7,495 bases of DNA, from positions 1 through 7,495 of the forward strand of contig JAFZLE010000068.1 in assembly GCA_017551645.1 (NCBI GenBank). Reading direction: 5' to 3'. The DNA is from Clostridia bacterium. Its GTDB lineage: Bacteria > Bacillota > Clostridia > Christensenellales > Aristaeellaceae. Below the pieces are notes generated by a model that was not told the DNA's origin, made no database searches, and saw nothing but the letters and a program-made list of their open reading frames with translations. Positions 1 to 7,085 of the stretch are shown here, piece by piece (the first letter of the stretch is position 1; the number at the start of each line of letters is the position of its first letter). A program made the position numbers and the translations under genes.

Positions 1-1
1 G

Positions 2-592
2 CCGGTGCCCATGTTCGCGGCCGCGGACGAAGTGCTCTTGAACGGAAACTCAGCCTTCACCATGGACGTGGCTTCCTTCAGCCAACAGTTCAACACACTG
101 GCTGCCTCAATGAACTATCCGTTTGAGTGGAGCAGTGAGCCCAACACCGAGTCGGGCTACAACAGGTATATAGGCTTGTCCTCCGACGATTTGTGCACCG
201 TAATCATCCATGAAAACACGAATGGCATGTTCGCGTTCCAGGCCTCCATCGATTTGGACCTGAACAACCAGTCTGACAAGGCCATGACCGCGGGCGAGGA
301 CCTGGGCGCGGCGATGGTATGCGCGGGCCTGACCCTGTACCAGAGCGAGTTCGGCGACCTGAGCTATGACGTGATAAACAAGGTCGAGGAGGAGACCCAG
401 GACCTGATGACTCCCCTTTACAGCCTGGGCGGCCTTACCGAGGAGCAGCTGGAGAACGGCATTGCCCATGTGGGCACCATGTGCGGTTTCCCGGCGGGCA
501 CAGAGGTGAGCAGCTACACCATAGACGGCATCACCTACCTGTACGTCGGCTTCTTCGTCTGCCCCATGGAATGGGAACTCACGGTTGAATAA
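2..592 (+). CDS. Hypothetical, strongly acidic, probably secreted protein (5'-truncated)
   Basis: I do not recognise the family. The frame is open to the left edge, so the gene probably starts outside the window. Internal candidates (GTG at 5, ATG at 11) have no room for a visible ribosome binding site. The first visible residues (P-V-P-M-F-A-A-A-D-E) look like the end of a signal peptide with Ala-X-Ala cleavage before the Asp-Glu. This suggests an exported protein whose mature domain is about 190 residues; that is inference, since the hydrophobic core is not in view. The visible part has about 29 Asp/Glu against only 3 Lys/Arg, four Cys (in DLC, MVC, TMC and FVC contexts), and no membrane segment. 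Its neighbours' products have ordinary charge, which favours an extracellular role over a halophilic proteome. It ends in TAA and is followed 22 nt later by an intrinsic terminator, so it closes its own transcription unit. Confidence 0.6.
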   Translation, partial: PVPMFAAADEVLLNGNSAFTMDVASFSQQFNTLAASMNYPFEWSSEPNTESGYNRYIGLSSDDLCTVIIHENTNGMFAFQASIDLDLNNQSDKAMTAGEDLGAAMVCAGLTLYQSEFGDLSYDVINKVEEETQDLMTPLYSLGGLTEEQLENGIAHVGTMCGFPAGTEVSSYTIDGITYLYVGFFVCPMEWELTVE

Positions 593-599
593 AGCCTGA

Positions 600-1202
<603 letters not shown>

Positions 1203-1232
1203 AAAAAGCAGGAAAAAACTGCCGGAGGAAAA

Positions 1233-2312
1233 ATGAACGCCATACTTATTCCCGCTTATAAGCCGGACGAAAAACTGATAGAGCTGTGCGAAAAACTGCT
1301 TTCCCATCCCAATGTACAGGTCGTGGTGGTGGACGACGGCAGCGGGGAAGCTTACAAACACATATTTGAGGGCCTTGACGAGCGCGTGGTGCGCCTGGGC
1401 TACGGCGAGAACCACGGAAAGGGCTACGCGCTCAAAACCGGCATAAAGTACATCTACGAGAGTATGCCCGAGTGCGAGCGCCTGGTGACCGCCGACGCGG
1501 ACGGCCAGCACCGCTATGAGGACATAGAAAAAGTCATAGCCAAAAGCCAGGAGTGCCCCGGCGCGCTGGTGCTGGGAGGGCGCAGGTTCGACGAAAGCAA
1601 CGTGCCTTTCCGCTCCCGCTTCGGAAACGCCTGTACGCGTCTGGTGTTCCGCCTGGCCAGCGGGGTAGCCGTATACGATACCCAGACGGGCTTAAGAGGT
1701 TTTGACAGACCCTGCATGAAGCTGTTCATGAACGTAAAGGGCGACAGGTACGAGTACGAGATGAACATGCTGCTCAAGGCTTCCGAAGAGGAGATACCCA
1801 TAAAGGAGATCACCATAGCCACGGTGTACCTGGAGGAGAACAAGTCCAGCCACTTCAATCCCCTGAAGGACTCCCTGCGCATTTATAAGAGCATAATCAA
1901 GTTCGCCGCCTCCAGCTTTATCGCGTTTTTGATAGACTACCTGGTGTTCCTGCTGCTGCACCGGGTGTTCAGGGCGCTTAATTGGTTCGTGCCGGGACTG
2001 GACATAGGCAAACTGCACCTGGGTCCCAAGGAGGCCGCCAACGCGATCGCGAGGATAGTGTCTTCCTGCGTGAACTTCTTCGTGAACCACCGCATAGTGT
2101 TCAACAGCAAGGAAGCGGTGTGGAAAGCCGCCATCAAATACGCGATACTGGCGCTGTTCATATTCTGCCTGGACACCTTCGTGCTCAAGTTCTTCATGGA
2201 AGTATGCTCGATACCTGACTGGCTTGCCAAGCCCATGACCGAGACTATAATGTTCTTCGTGAACTTCCCCATACAAAGAAAGTTCGTGTTCAAAAGGCAG
2301 AAGCGCAGCTGA
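1233..2312 (+). CDS. GT2 family glycosyltransferase fused to a GtrA-like membrane domain
   Basis: The 359-residue product joins two domains. Residues 1 to about 220 are a GT-A fold family 2 transferase resembling dolichyl/polyprenyl-phosphate sugar synthases. It has the nucleotide-binding VVVVDDGS (30-37), GENHGKGYALKTG (58-70), the metal-binding DADGQH (DxD at 88-90) and DTQTGLRGF (149-157). Residues about 224-353 form a four-helix GtrA-like domain (helices near 224-243, 272-290, 303-321, 332-347). Its two halves each end in a similar pattern, NFFVNHRIVF and NFPIQRKFVF, suggesting an internal duplication. By family knowledge such proteins load a sugar from a nucleotide donor onto undecaprenyl phosphate, and GtrA domains are implicated in moving the lipid-linked sugar across the membrane to decorate wall polymers. 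Sugar and acceptor cannot be read from the sequence. The ATG at 1233 is supported by GGAGG (1224-1228) 4 nt upstream. It lies 30 nt behind pyrR and ends before a strong hairpin. Confidence 0.9.
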   Translation: MNAILIPAYKPDEKLIELCEKLLSHPNVQVVVVDDGSGEAYKHIFEGLDERVVRLGYGENHGKGYALKTGIKYIYESMPECERLVTADADGQHRYEDIEKVIAKSQECPGALVLGGRRFDESNVPFRSRFGNACTRLVFRLASGVAVYDTQTGLRGFDRPCMKLFMNVKGDRYEYEMNMLLKASEEEIPIKEITIATVYLEENKSSHFNPLKDSLRIYKSIIKFAASSFIAFLIDYLVFLLLHRVFRALNWFVPGLDIGKLHLGPKEAANAIARIVSSCVNFFVNHRIVFNSKEAVWKAAIKYAILALFIFCLDTFVLKFFMEVCSIPDWLAKPMTETIMFFVNFPIQRKFVFKRQKRS

Positions 2313-2326
2313 TCATAACGCGCAAA

Positions 2327-2359
2327 CAGAGCCGCCGGAAAAAAGATCCGGCGGCTCTG
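2327..2359. terminator. Hairpin terminator between convergent genes
   Basis: A perfect 13-bp stem (2327-2339 with 2347-2359) closes a 7-nt A-rich loop. It lies in the 70-nt gap between the stop of the glycosyltransferase (+) and the stop of the HAD phosphatase (-), where a shared bidirectional terminator is expected. The T-tracts are poor on both sides: CTTATG after the stem on + and TTTGCG on -. Termination by stem strength plus a short U-run is therefore inferred rather than obvious. Confidence 0.75.
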
Positions 2360-2382
2360 CTTATGCTGCGGTGGAAATGGGG

Positions 2383-3156
2383 TCACGGCAGAAGCTCAGT
2401 TATCACCTGTCTCACCGAGTGCTCGTAGTTGGGCACGGTGATCCTGTCGGCTGCCCGCTTTACTTCCTCCAGCGCGTTGCCCACGGCGACGCCTATATCC
2501 GACGCGGTCAGCAGGGAAACGTCGTTTTCATAATCGCCCATGCCTATAAGGGTGTGCACCCTGCCTGCCATCAGGCGTTTCAGCAGCCTGGCCGCGTTGC
2601 CCTTGCCGCTGAAAGCAGGCAGCATTTCCAGCCCTACGGGCCATGAGCGCTCGATTATGTATTTATCCCCGAACCTGGCTTTCGCCGTTTCCTTGAGCTG
2701 CAGCGCGAGCTCAGGAGTTTTTTGCACGAAGATAGCCTTGTACACGGGCGGAGCCCAGCCGCTTACGGAGCTTTCGGGAGCGCCTCGGCCGTTTTTCCAT
2801 ATGGAATTCACGCAGGAGGAATGCCACAGGTGGGTCTCGCAGGAGATCTCCGGGTCGATCATGGAAAGGTAGTCCCTTACGAATTCCTCGTCTCCGCCCG
2901 TTCTTTTGATTACATCAAAACTGTACGGGTCGACTATAACGCCGCCGTTCAGGGCGATCACCGGCGCGTTAAGAGGCACGTTTTTTGCCACGTCCCTTAT
3001 AAAATCGGGGCTGCGGCCGGAGGCGATGGTGAAATATCCGCCCTGGCTTTGAAAATACCTGATGGCTTCCACGTTTTCAGCGGACACCAGGCCGTTTCGG
3101 TCCGCCAGGGTGCCGTCGTAATCCGCCAGGATCAGATAGCCGTCAAACCTGCCCAT
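2383..3156 (-). CDS. Cof-type HAD-superfamily (IIB) phosphatase
   Basis: The 257-residue product has all four HAD motifs: motif I DYDGTL at 12-17 (nucleophile D12, acid/base D14), motif II around ASGRS (S46), motif III K185 in SGKGNAA, and motif IV GMGDYENDVSLL (D208, D212). The order and the large inserted cap between motifs II and III match the Cof/YbjI/YidA (IIB) subfamily, which hydrolyses sugar phosphates, nucleotides or cofactor phosphates in the cytoplasm. The exact substrate cannot be predicted from sequence. The ATG at 3156 has AAGGAG (3164-3169) 7 nt upstream, inside the 3' end of the MATE gene. The two reading frames overlap by 14 nt (3143-3156), which indicates co-transcription and probable translational coupling. 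Whether the phosphatase acts in the same process as the exporter is unknown. Confidence 0.93.
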   Translation of the reverse strand: MGRFDGYLILADYDGTLADRNGLVSAENVEAIRYFQSQGGYFTIASGRSPDFIRDVAKNVPLNAPVIALNGGVIVDPYSFDVIKRTGGDEEFVRDYLSMIDPEISCETHLWHSSCVNSIWKNGRGAPESSVSGWAPPVYKAIFVQKTPELALQLKETAKARFGDKYIIERSWPVGLEMLPAFSGKGNAARLLKRLMAGRVHTLIGMGDYENDVSLLTASDIGVAVGNALEEVKRAADRITVPNYEHSVRQVITELLP

Positions 3157-4516
3157 TCATTTTCTCCTTGTTGGTGAGCACTCTTATCCACCTGTACCGG
3201 TTCACCACGAACACCGCGACCGTGCATTTGATGAGCTGGTCGCTTTTGAGTATGAAGAACACCCATACCGGGGGCAGCTTCCACCAGTACGCCGCCATCA
3301 GCGCGAAAGACAGCACTACGCCCCACTGGAACACCAGGTCGTTCAGAAACACGAAGCGGGTGTTGCCGCCTCCGCGCACTATGCCCGTAAGGCACGGCGC
3401 CTGGTAGCTGGTGCCTACCGAGGTGACCGACAGCACGAGCACGAACTGTCCGGCGTACCTGACCGCGTCCTCGCTGTCCAGGCTGTACAGGCGGATAACG
3501 GGGCCCCTCACGCACAGTATCATAAGGCCCGTGACTATGCCGGTGGCCAGGAACAGCAGCTGCATGGTGGTAACGTATTCCTTAAGGCGGCTCAGGTCTC
3601 CGGAACCCACTATCTTGCCGGTCATGACGCCTGCCGCGCTGCCGCCGCCGTAGGCGAACACGCTTATTACCGCGAACAGGCTGAGCGCGAGGGAGTTGGC
3701 GCTTATCACATCGCCGCCCATGTGGCCCACGATGGAGGTCTGTATGAACATGGCGATGCCCCAGCTGGCCCCGCCCAGCATTATGGGAGTGGCGTGGCGG
3801 AAGTAGTCCTTCCACAGCACCCTGTCGAACCTGAGGGCGTTTTTGGGGGTCAGACGCAGCTTTTTGTCTATTTTCAGGCTGTAGATCAGGGCGATGGACA
3901 GCTCGAAGCAGCGGGCGATGAGCGTGGCTACGGCGGCGCCGCGGATGCCCATCTCGGGCATGCCCAGCCGGCCGAAGATCAGGCAGTAATTCAGCAGCAG
4001 GTTCAAAAACAGGGATAGGAGCATCACGATAAAGCCGATCCTGGCGTTTTCCACGCTTCTTTGCGTGGCGAGCAGCACGGTGGAAAAACACCATACCGGG
4101 TAGGTGAAGCGGATTATCTTAAGGTAGTCGCAGCCGGCGTCCACGATCTGCGTTTCTTCCGACAGCAGGCGCAGAATGCCGCCGGGGAACGCGCTTACGG
4201 CGGTAAAGAACAAAAGGCCGAGGGTCAGGGATGTGCACAGGCCCGCCGAAAACACGGGATATATCGGCCGCAGCTTTTTTGCGCCCCAGTACTGGCTGGA
4301 AATGACTGCCACGCCTTCGCCCGCGGCGGTGACCACCATCTGCAGCAGAAACTGTATCTGGTTTGCCAGAGCGGCGCCGTTGAGCGCGTCGGAGGAGTAG
4401 CGTGCCAGCATGACGTTGTCCAGCAGCGACACGGAATAGGACAGCAGATTCTGCGCCGCCACAAACAGCAGAAGGCTGAAATATGTCTTATAAAACGCTC
4501 TGTCACGTGTGATCAT
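3143..4516 (-). CDS. MATE-family multidrug/metabolite exporter
   Basis: The 457-residue product fits the usual 440-460 residues and twelve helices of the MATE family, which export cationic drugs or metabolites using Na+ or H+ gradients. Family signatures recur in each half. The N-terminal half has SLLDNVMLARYSSDALNG and SSQYWGAKKL. The C-terminal half has AMFIQTSIVGHMGGDV, TGKIVGSGDLSRLKEY and GIVRGGGNTRFVF, the last corresponding to the common RGGGxTR segment. The ATG at 4516 is chosen because the MITRDRAFYKTYFSLLL opening matches typical MATE starts. The upstream in-frame TTG at 4546 would add ten non-conserved residues and has no binding site. The ribosome binding site of the ATG is itself weak (GGTACGG). 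A promoter lies 70-98 nt upstream of the start, and the HAD phosphatase gene overlaps the 3' end. Substrate is not predictable. Confidence 0.93.
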   Translation of the reverse strand: MITRDRAFYKTYFSLLLFVAAQNLLSYSVSLLDNVMLARYSSDALNGAALANQIQFLLQMVVTAAGEGVAVISSQYWGAKKLRPIYPVFSAGLCTSLTLGLLFFTAVSAFPGGILRLLSEETQIVDAGCDYLKIIRFTYPVWCFSTVLLATQRSVENARIGFIVMLLSLFLNLLLNYCLIFGRLGMPEMGIRGAAVATLIARCFELSIALIYSLKIDKKLRLTPKNALRFDRVLWKDYFRHATPIMLGGASWGIAMFIQTSIVGHMGGDVISANSLALSLFAVISVFAYGGGSAAGVMTGKIVGSGDLSRLKEYVTTMQLLFLATGIVTGLMILCVRGPVIRLYSLDSEDAVRYAGQFVLVLSVTSVGTSYQAPCLTGIVRGGGNTRFVFLNDLVFQWGVVLSFALMAAYWWKLPPVWVFFILKSDQLIKCTVAVFVVNRYRWIRVLTNKEKMNGQV

Positions 4517-4585
4517 AACCGTACCATGCCCATAAGGCGGATACAAGCGGCGGCGCGGCGCCGGAAAGATACCGAGTTGAGTTGT

Positions 4586-4614
4586 AGTCTACCATAATAC
4601 AGGGCGGTTATCAA
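4586..4614 (-). promoter_or_regulatory. Probable sigma-A-type promoter of the MATE-HAD unit
   Basis: On the minus strand a -35 box TTGATA (4609-4614) is separated by exactly 17 nt from a -10 box TAGACT (4586-4591). The expected start is near 4579, leaving a leader of roughly 60 nt before the MATE ATG. The -35 matches consensus at five of six positions; the -10 matches at four. Confidence 0.55.
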
Positions 4615-4731
4615 TAGGGAAAGAGAGTTTTTTCGGTATACGCCGCAGGCGCTCTTTGCGCATAAAACGTCGCATGGAGCCATTATTTACCAAAGATTAA
4701 TCAGAACCGGTGGCTTTTGGCGCCTTACAGC

Positions 4732-4760
4732 TTGCATTGGAACGCCTGCAGTGGTATAAT
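4732..4760 (+). promoter_or_regulatory. Sigma-A-type promoter of the rimP-nusA-infB operon
   Basis: A perfect -10 box TATAAT (4755-4760) is preceded by TGG, giving an extended -10 motif. A weak -35 TTGCAT (4732-4737) stands 17 nt upstream. Predicted transcription start is about 4767, giving a leader of about 70 nt before the rimP TTG. The divergent MATE promoter lies about 120 nt to the left. The stretch between the two (about 4615-4731) holds nothing I can identify. Confidence 0.75.
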
Positions 4761-4770
4761 AAACGGTGTG

Positions 4771-4807
4771 CTGTCTTGACAGCCTGGCCGCGCCTTCGGG
4801 GCGCGGC
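4771..4807 (+). promoter_or_regulatory. Structured rimP leader: small palindrome plus GC-rich hairpin
   Basis: Just downstream of the predicted start is a 12-nt inverted repeat, CTGTC-TT-GACAG (4771-4782). It is followed by a hairpin with eight perfect GC pairs (4787-4794 with 4801-4808 shifted to 4800-4807) around a UUCG-containing loop, with a possible extra G-U pair. There is no T-run after the hairpin, so it is not an intrinsic terminator. It could stabilise the mRNA 5' end, act as a protein-binding site, or have no function. Confidence 0.45.
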
Positions 4808-4827
4808 TCAAGTTTGGACCCCGCTCA

Positions 4828-4833
4828 GGGAGG
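4828..4833 (+). promoter_or_regulatory. Ribosome binding site deciding the TTG start of rimP
   Basis: GGGAGG lies 5 nt upstream of the TTG at 4839, the spacing expected for an efficient Shine-Dalgarno sequence. No other start candidate of this frame has one, and upstream candidates lie before the predicted transcription start. Confidence 0.85.
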
Positions 4834-4838
4834 AAAAT

Positions 4839-5324
4839 TTGCCAAATAAATCAAGCAGTCTGGCAACGCTTGAAGCTGCCTGCGTGAAGCTGGCGGAGGA
4901 AACAGGGCTCGAGTTCGTGGACTTGGAGCTTGTTAAGGAACCCTCCGGCAGATGTTTGCGTATCTATATGGACAAGGAAGGCGGAATAAACATCGACGAT
5001 ATCGAGGCCTTCCATAAGCGCGTGCGCCCGCTGACGGACGCCATCGATTACGACTACATGGAAGTGTCTTCCCCCGGGGCGGACAGGCCGCTCAGGAAGC
5101 CCAGGGACTTTGAAAAGGCGCTGGGCGCCGAGGTGGAGGTCAAGCTCTTCGCGCCCGTGGACGGCATAAAGCAGTTCGTGGGAGTGCTGACTGCGTACGA
5201 CGAAAACAGCGTTCAGGTCGACTGCGCCGGCTCGGTCAGGAGCTTTGAACTCAAGAAAGTCGCGCTCATCCGTCCCTACATCGACGTGGAAAAAGAACTG
5301 GAAAACAGTCCGGATCTAGTTTAA
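4839..5324 (+). CDS. rimP: Ribosome maturation factor RimP
   Basis: RimP binds the 30S precursor and helps late small-subunit assembly in the cytoplasm. The product is 161 residues, close to the usual 150-160. The N-terminal alpha/beta domain contains LEFVDLELVKEPSGRCLRIY (24-43) and the DDIEAFHKRVRPL helix (53-65), and leads into the family signature EVSSPGADRPL (75-85). The C-terminal Sm-like domain (about 90-155) includes FVGVLTAYDENSVQVD. The start is the uncommon TTG at 4839, supported by GGGAGG 5 nt upstream. A longer reading from 4710 would begin upstream of the -35 box and can be excluded. It is the first gene of the operon, and nusA begins 12 nt after its stop. Confidence 0.93.
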   Translation: MPNKSSSLATLEAACVKLAEETGLEFVDLELVKEPSGRCLRIYMDKEGGINIDDIEAFHKRVRPLTDAIDYDYMEVSSPGADRPLRKPRDFEKALGAEVEVKLFAPVDGIKQFVGVLTAYDENSVQVDCAGSVRSFELKKVALIRPYIDVEKELENSPDLV

Positions 5325-5336
5325 TTGGAGGAAAAA

Positions 5337-6485
5337 ATGGCTAAGAAATCCAAAACCCAGCCTGTAAGTGAAACTTCCGAGCTTATACTCGCGATAGACG
5401 AGCTGTGCAAGGCGAAGAACATAAGCCGCGAAGTGCTCTTCACCAAGATCGAGGCCGCCATGGTGAGCGCCTATAAAAAGGAATACGGCAAACAGGACAA
5501 CGTCACCGCCACGGTCAACCGCACTACCGGCACCATCGAGGTGTTCGCCCGCAAGACCATAGTCAGCGAAGTGACCGAACCCGCGGTAGAGATCTCCATC
5601 GAGGAAGTCAGGAGCAAGTTCCCCGAGCTTACCGACTACGACCTGGGCGACCTCATCGAGGTGCCCGCCAATATAGAATCCTTCGGCCGCATCGCCGCCC
5701 AGTCCGCCAAGCAGGTCATCGTGCAGTCCATCAGGGAAGCCGAGAGGGGCGCGGTGTACGAGGAGTATTCCGAGAAGGAAAACGAGATCCTGACCGCTAT
5801 CGTCAAGATAATCGAGCCCGACCGGGACCGGGCGTTCGTGGAACTGGGCCGCACCGAAGGCGTGCTGGAGCTCAACCAGCTCATGCCCGGCGAGACCGTG
5901 CGCGTGGGCGACCGCTTTAAGGTGTACGTGCTTGAAGTGAACAAGAGCGCCAAAGGCCCCCAGGTGATGGTGAGCCGCACCCACACGGGCCTGGTCAAGC
6001 GCCTGTTCGAGGTAGAGGTGCCCGAGATCCGCAGCGGCGAGGTGCTGATCAAGTCCATCGCCCGCGAGGCGGGCAGCCGCACCAAGATGGCGGTGTTCAG
6101 CGCGAACCGTGACATCGATCCCGTGGGCGCCTGCGTAGGCCCCAGGGGCATGAGGGTGGAGAATGTCACCAACGAGCTCAAGACCGAAAAGATCGATATA
6201 ATCAAGTGGTCCAGCGACCCGCAGGAATACATCGCCGCGGCGCTGTCTCCCGCCCGTGTGAACGACGTTTACATCCCCGGCAAGGAGAAGATCGCGTACG
6301 TCACCGTGCCGGACAACCAGCTTTCACTGGCTATCGGCAAGGAAGGGCAGAACGTGCGTCTGGCCGCCAAACTGACCGGCTGGAAGATAGACATCAAGAG
6401 CCAGTCTCAGGCACAGCAGGAAGCCGAGGCGATAAGCCAGTCCCAGCCGGACACCTACGAAGAGGACGAGAATGCCGGCAACTAA
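5337..6485 (+). CDS. nusA: Transcription elongation/termination factor NusA
   Basis: NusA binds RNA polymerase and nascent RNA, promoting pausing, intrinsic termination and antitermination. The 382-residue product has the short Gram-positive architecture. The polymerase-binding N-terminal domain (about 12-145) carries the [18 protein letters not shown] helix. It is followed by an S1 domain (about 148-216, ending in VMVSRTH), KH1 with the GPRG loop at 268-271, and KH2 with the GKEG loop at 334-337. It lacks the C-terminal acidic repeats of E. coli NusA and ends in a Gln/Glu-rich tail (about 355-382). The ATG at 5337 has GGAGG (5327-5331) 5 nt upstream; an in-frame TTG at 5325 is part of the binding site and unlikely. 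Its last 14 nt overlap the rnpM start. Confidence 0.97.
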   Translation: MAKKSKTQPVSETSELILAIDELCKAKNISREVLFTKIEAAMVSAYKKEYGKQDNVTATVNRTTGTIEVFARKTIVSEVTEPAVEISIEEVRSKFPELTDYDLGDLIEVPANIESFGRIAAQSAKQVIVQSIREAERGAVYEEYSEKENEILTAIVKIIEPDRDRAFVELGRTEGVLELNQLMPGETVRVGDRFKVYVLEVNKSAKGPQVMVSRTHTGLVKRLFEVEVPEIRSGEVLIKSIAREAGSRTKMAVFSANRDIDPVGACVGPRGMRVENVTNELKTEKIDIIKWSSDPQEYIAAALSPARVNDVYIPGKEKIAYVTVPDNQLSLAIGKEGQNVRLAAKLTGWKIDIKSQSQAQQEAEAISQSQPDTYEEDENAGN

Positions 6486-6759
6486 GAAGATACCCATGCG
6501 CATGTGCGTGGGCTGCCATGAGATGAAGCCCAAAAAGGAGCTGCGCCGCATAGTGCGCTCACCGGAGGGCGAGATCTCCATAGACCTCAAGGGCAAAAAG
6601 CCGGGCCGGGGCGCGTACGTGTGCCTGGACAGCGAATGCCTCAAAAAGGCCCGCAAGAGCCGCGGGCTGGAGCGCAAGCTGGAAAGCCCGATATCTGCCG
6701 AAGTCTACGACAGCCTGGAAGCCGAGTTCGCCCAGCTCATAAAGGACACAGCGGAGTGA
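6472..6759 (+). CDS. rnpM: RnpM/YlxR family RNA-binding protein
   Basis: This 95-residue basic protein belongs to the YlxR family. In B. subtilis the family member has been reported to bind RNase P RNA and modulate RNase P activity (RnpM). Signature segments are RMCVGCHEMKPKKEL (10-24), with the CVGC pair at 12-15, RIVRSPEG (26-33) and the hallmark GRGAYVC (45-51). A further Cys lies at 56. The ATG at 6472 has AGAGGA (6461-6466) 5 nt upstream within the nusA tail. The gene overlaps nusA by 14 nt in another frame and shares bases with the start of ylxQ, so expression is likely coupled to both. Function is assigned from the family and the canonical operon position. Confidence 0.93.
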   Translation: MPATKKIPMRMCVGCHEMKPKKELRRIVRSPEGEISIDLKGKKPGRGAYVCLDSECLKKARKSRGLERKLESPISAEVYDSLEAEFAQLIKDTAE

Positions 6760-7061
6760 CGGCGTACCAGAGGGGCCTGGGCATGCTGGGGCTTGCCCGG
6801 CGCGCCAGAGCCCTGACGAGCGGGTTTTCCCAGGTGGAGGCTTCATTAAAGGCCGGAGAGGGCAGCCTGCTGCTGCTGGACGGGGAGATAAGCCCGGAAA
6901 CGGAAAAACAGCTGGTGCCGCTGGCTGAAAAACACGGCATCAGGCATTTCAGGCTAAAAGCGGGGGAACTCTCCGACAGCCTTGGGGATTTCAGGATGTG
7001 CGCCCTGGTCACCGACGAAGGTTTCGGGCGCAGGATATATCAGTTATTGAACGAAGAGTAA
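6756..7061 (+). CDS. ylxQ: YlxQ, L7Ae/eL8-family RNA-binding protein
   Basis: YlxQ proteins (about 100 residues; this one is 101) belong to the L7Ae/L30e/S12e fold. They are encoded between rnpM and infB in Bacillota, where they are thought to bind kink-turn-like RNA; the cellular role is not settled. Diagnostic segments are GLGMLGLARRARALTSG (7-23), SLLLLDGEISPETEKQL (37-53), GIRHFRLKAGEL (61-72) and ALVTDEGFGRRI (83-94). The start is the GTG at 6756, overlapping the rnpM TGA as GTGA. AAAGGA (6741-6746) lies 9 nt upstream. Starts further upstream in this frame fall inside rnpM and give non-homologous sequence. Oddly, the usual Asn-Thr-Lys-Lys-like patch that contacts kink-turns in relatives reads Glu-Thr-Glu-Lys here (48-51). 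Confidence 0.88.
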   Translation: MTAYQRGLGMLGLARRARALTSGFSQVEASLKAGEGSLLLLDGEISPETEKQLVPLAEKHGIRHFRLKAGELSDSLGDFRMCALVTDEGFGRRIYQLLNEE

Positions 7062-7085
7062 CACACGGGGGGTACAGTCTGAATA

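Noticed and set aside
4513..4533. Six-codon frame (MGMVRL) ending in an ATGA overlap with the MATE start, as a leader peptide
   Set aside because: No ribosome binding site precedes it and no attenuator-like structure follows; a short overlap of this kind can arise by chance.
4776..4782. TTGACA in the rimP leader as a second -35 box
   Set aside because: The region 16-18 nt downstream is GC-rich with no -10-like sequence, and the motif is better explained as one arm of the palindrome.
4710..4838. Upstream extension of rimP beginning at TTG 4710
   Set aside because: It would start before the predicted -35/-10 boxes, has no ribosome binding site, and adds 43 residues unlike any RimP.
6621..6755. 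Upstream extension of ylxQ within rnpM
   Set aside because: The 45 added residues are an out-of-frame reading of rnpM with low-complexity composition; the GTG at 6756 gives the standard YlxQ length.
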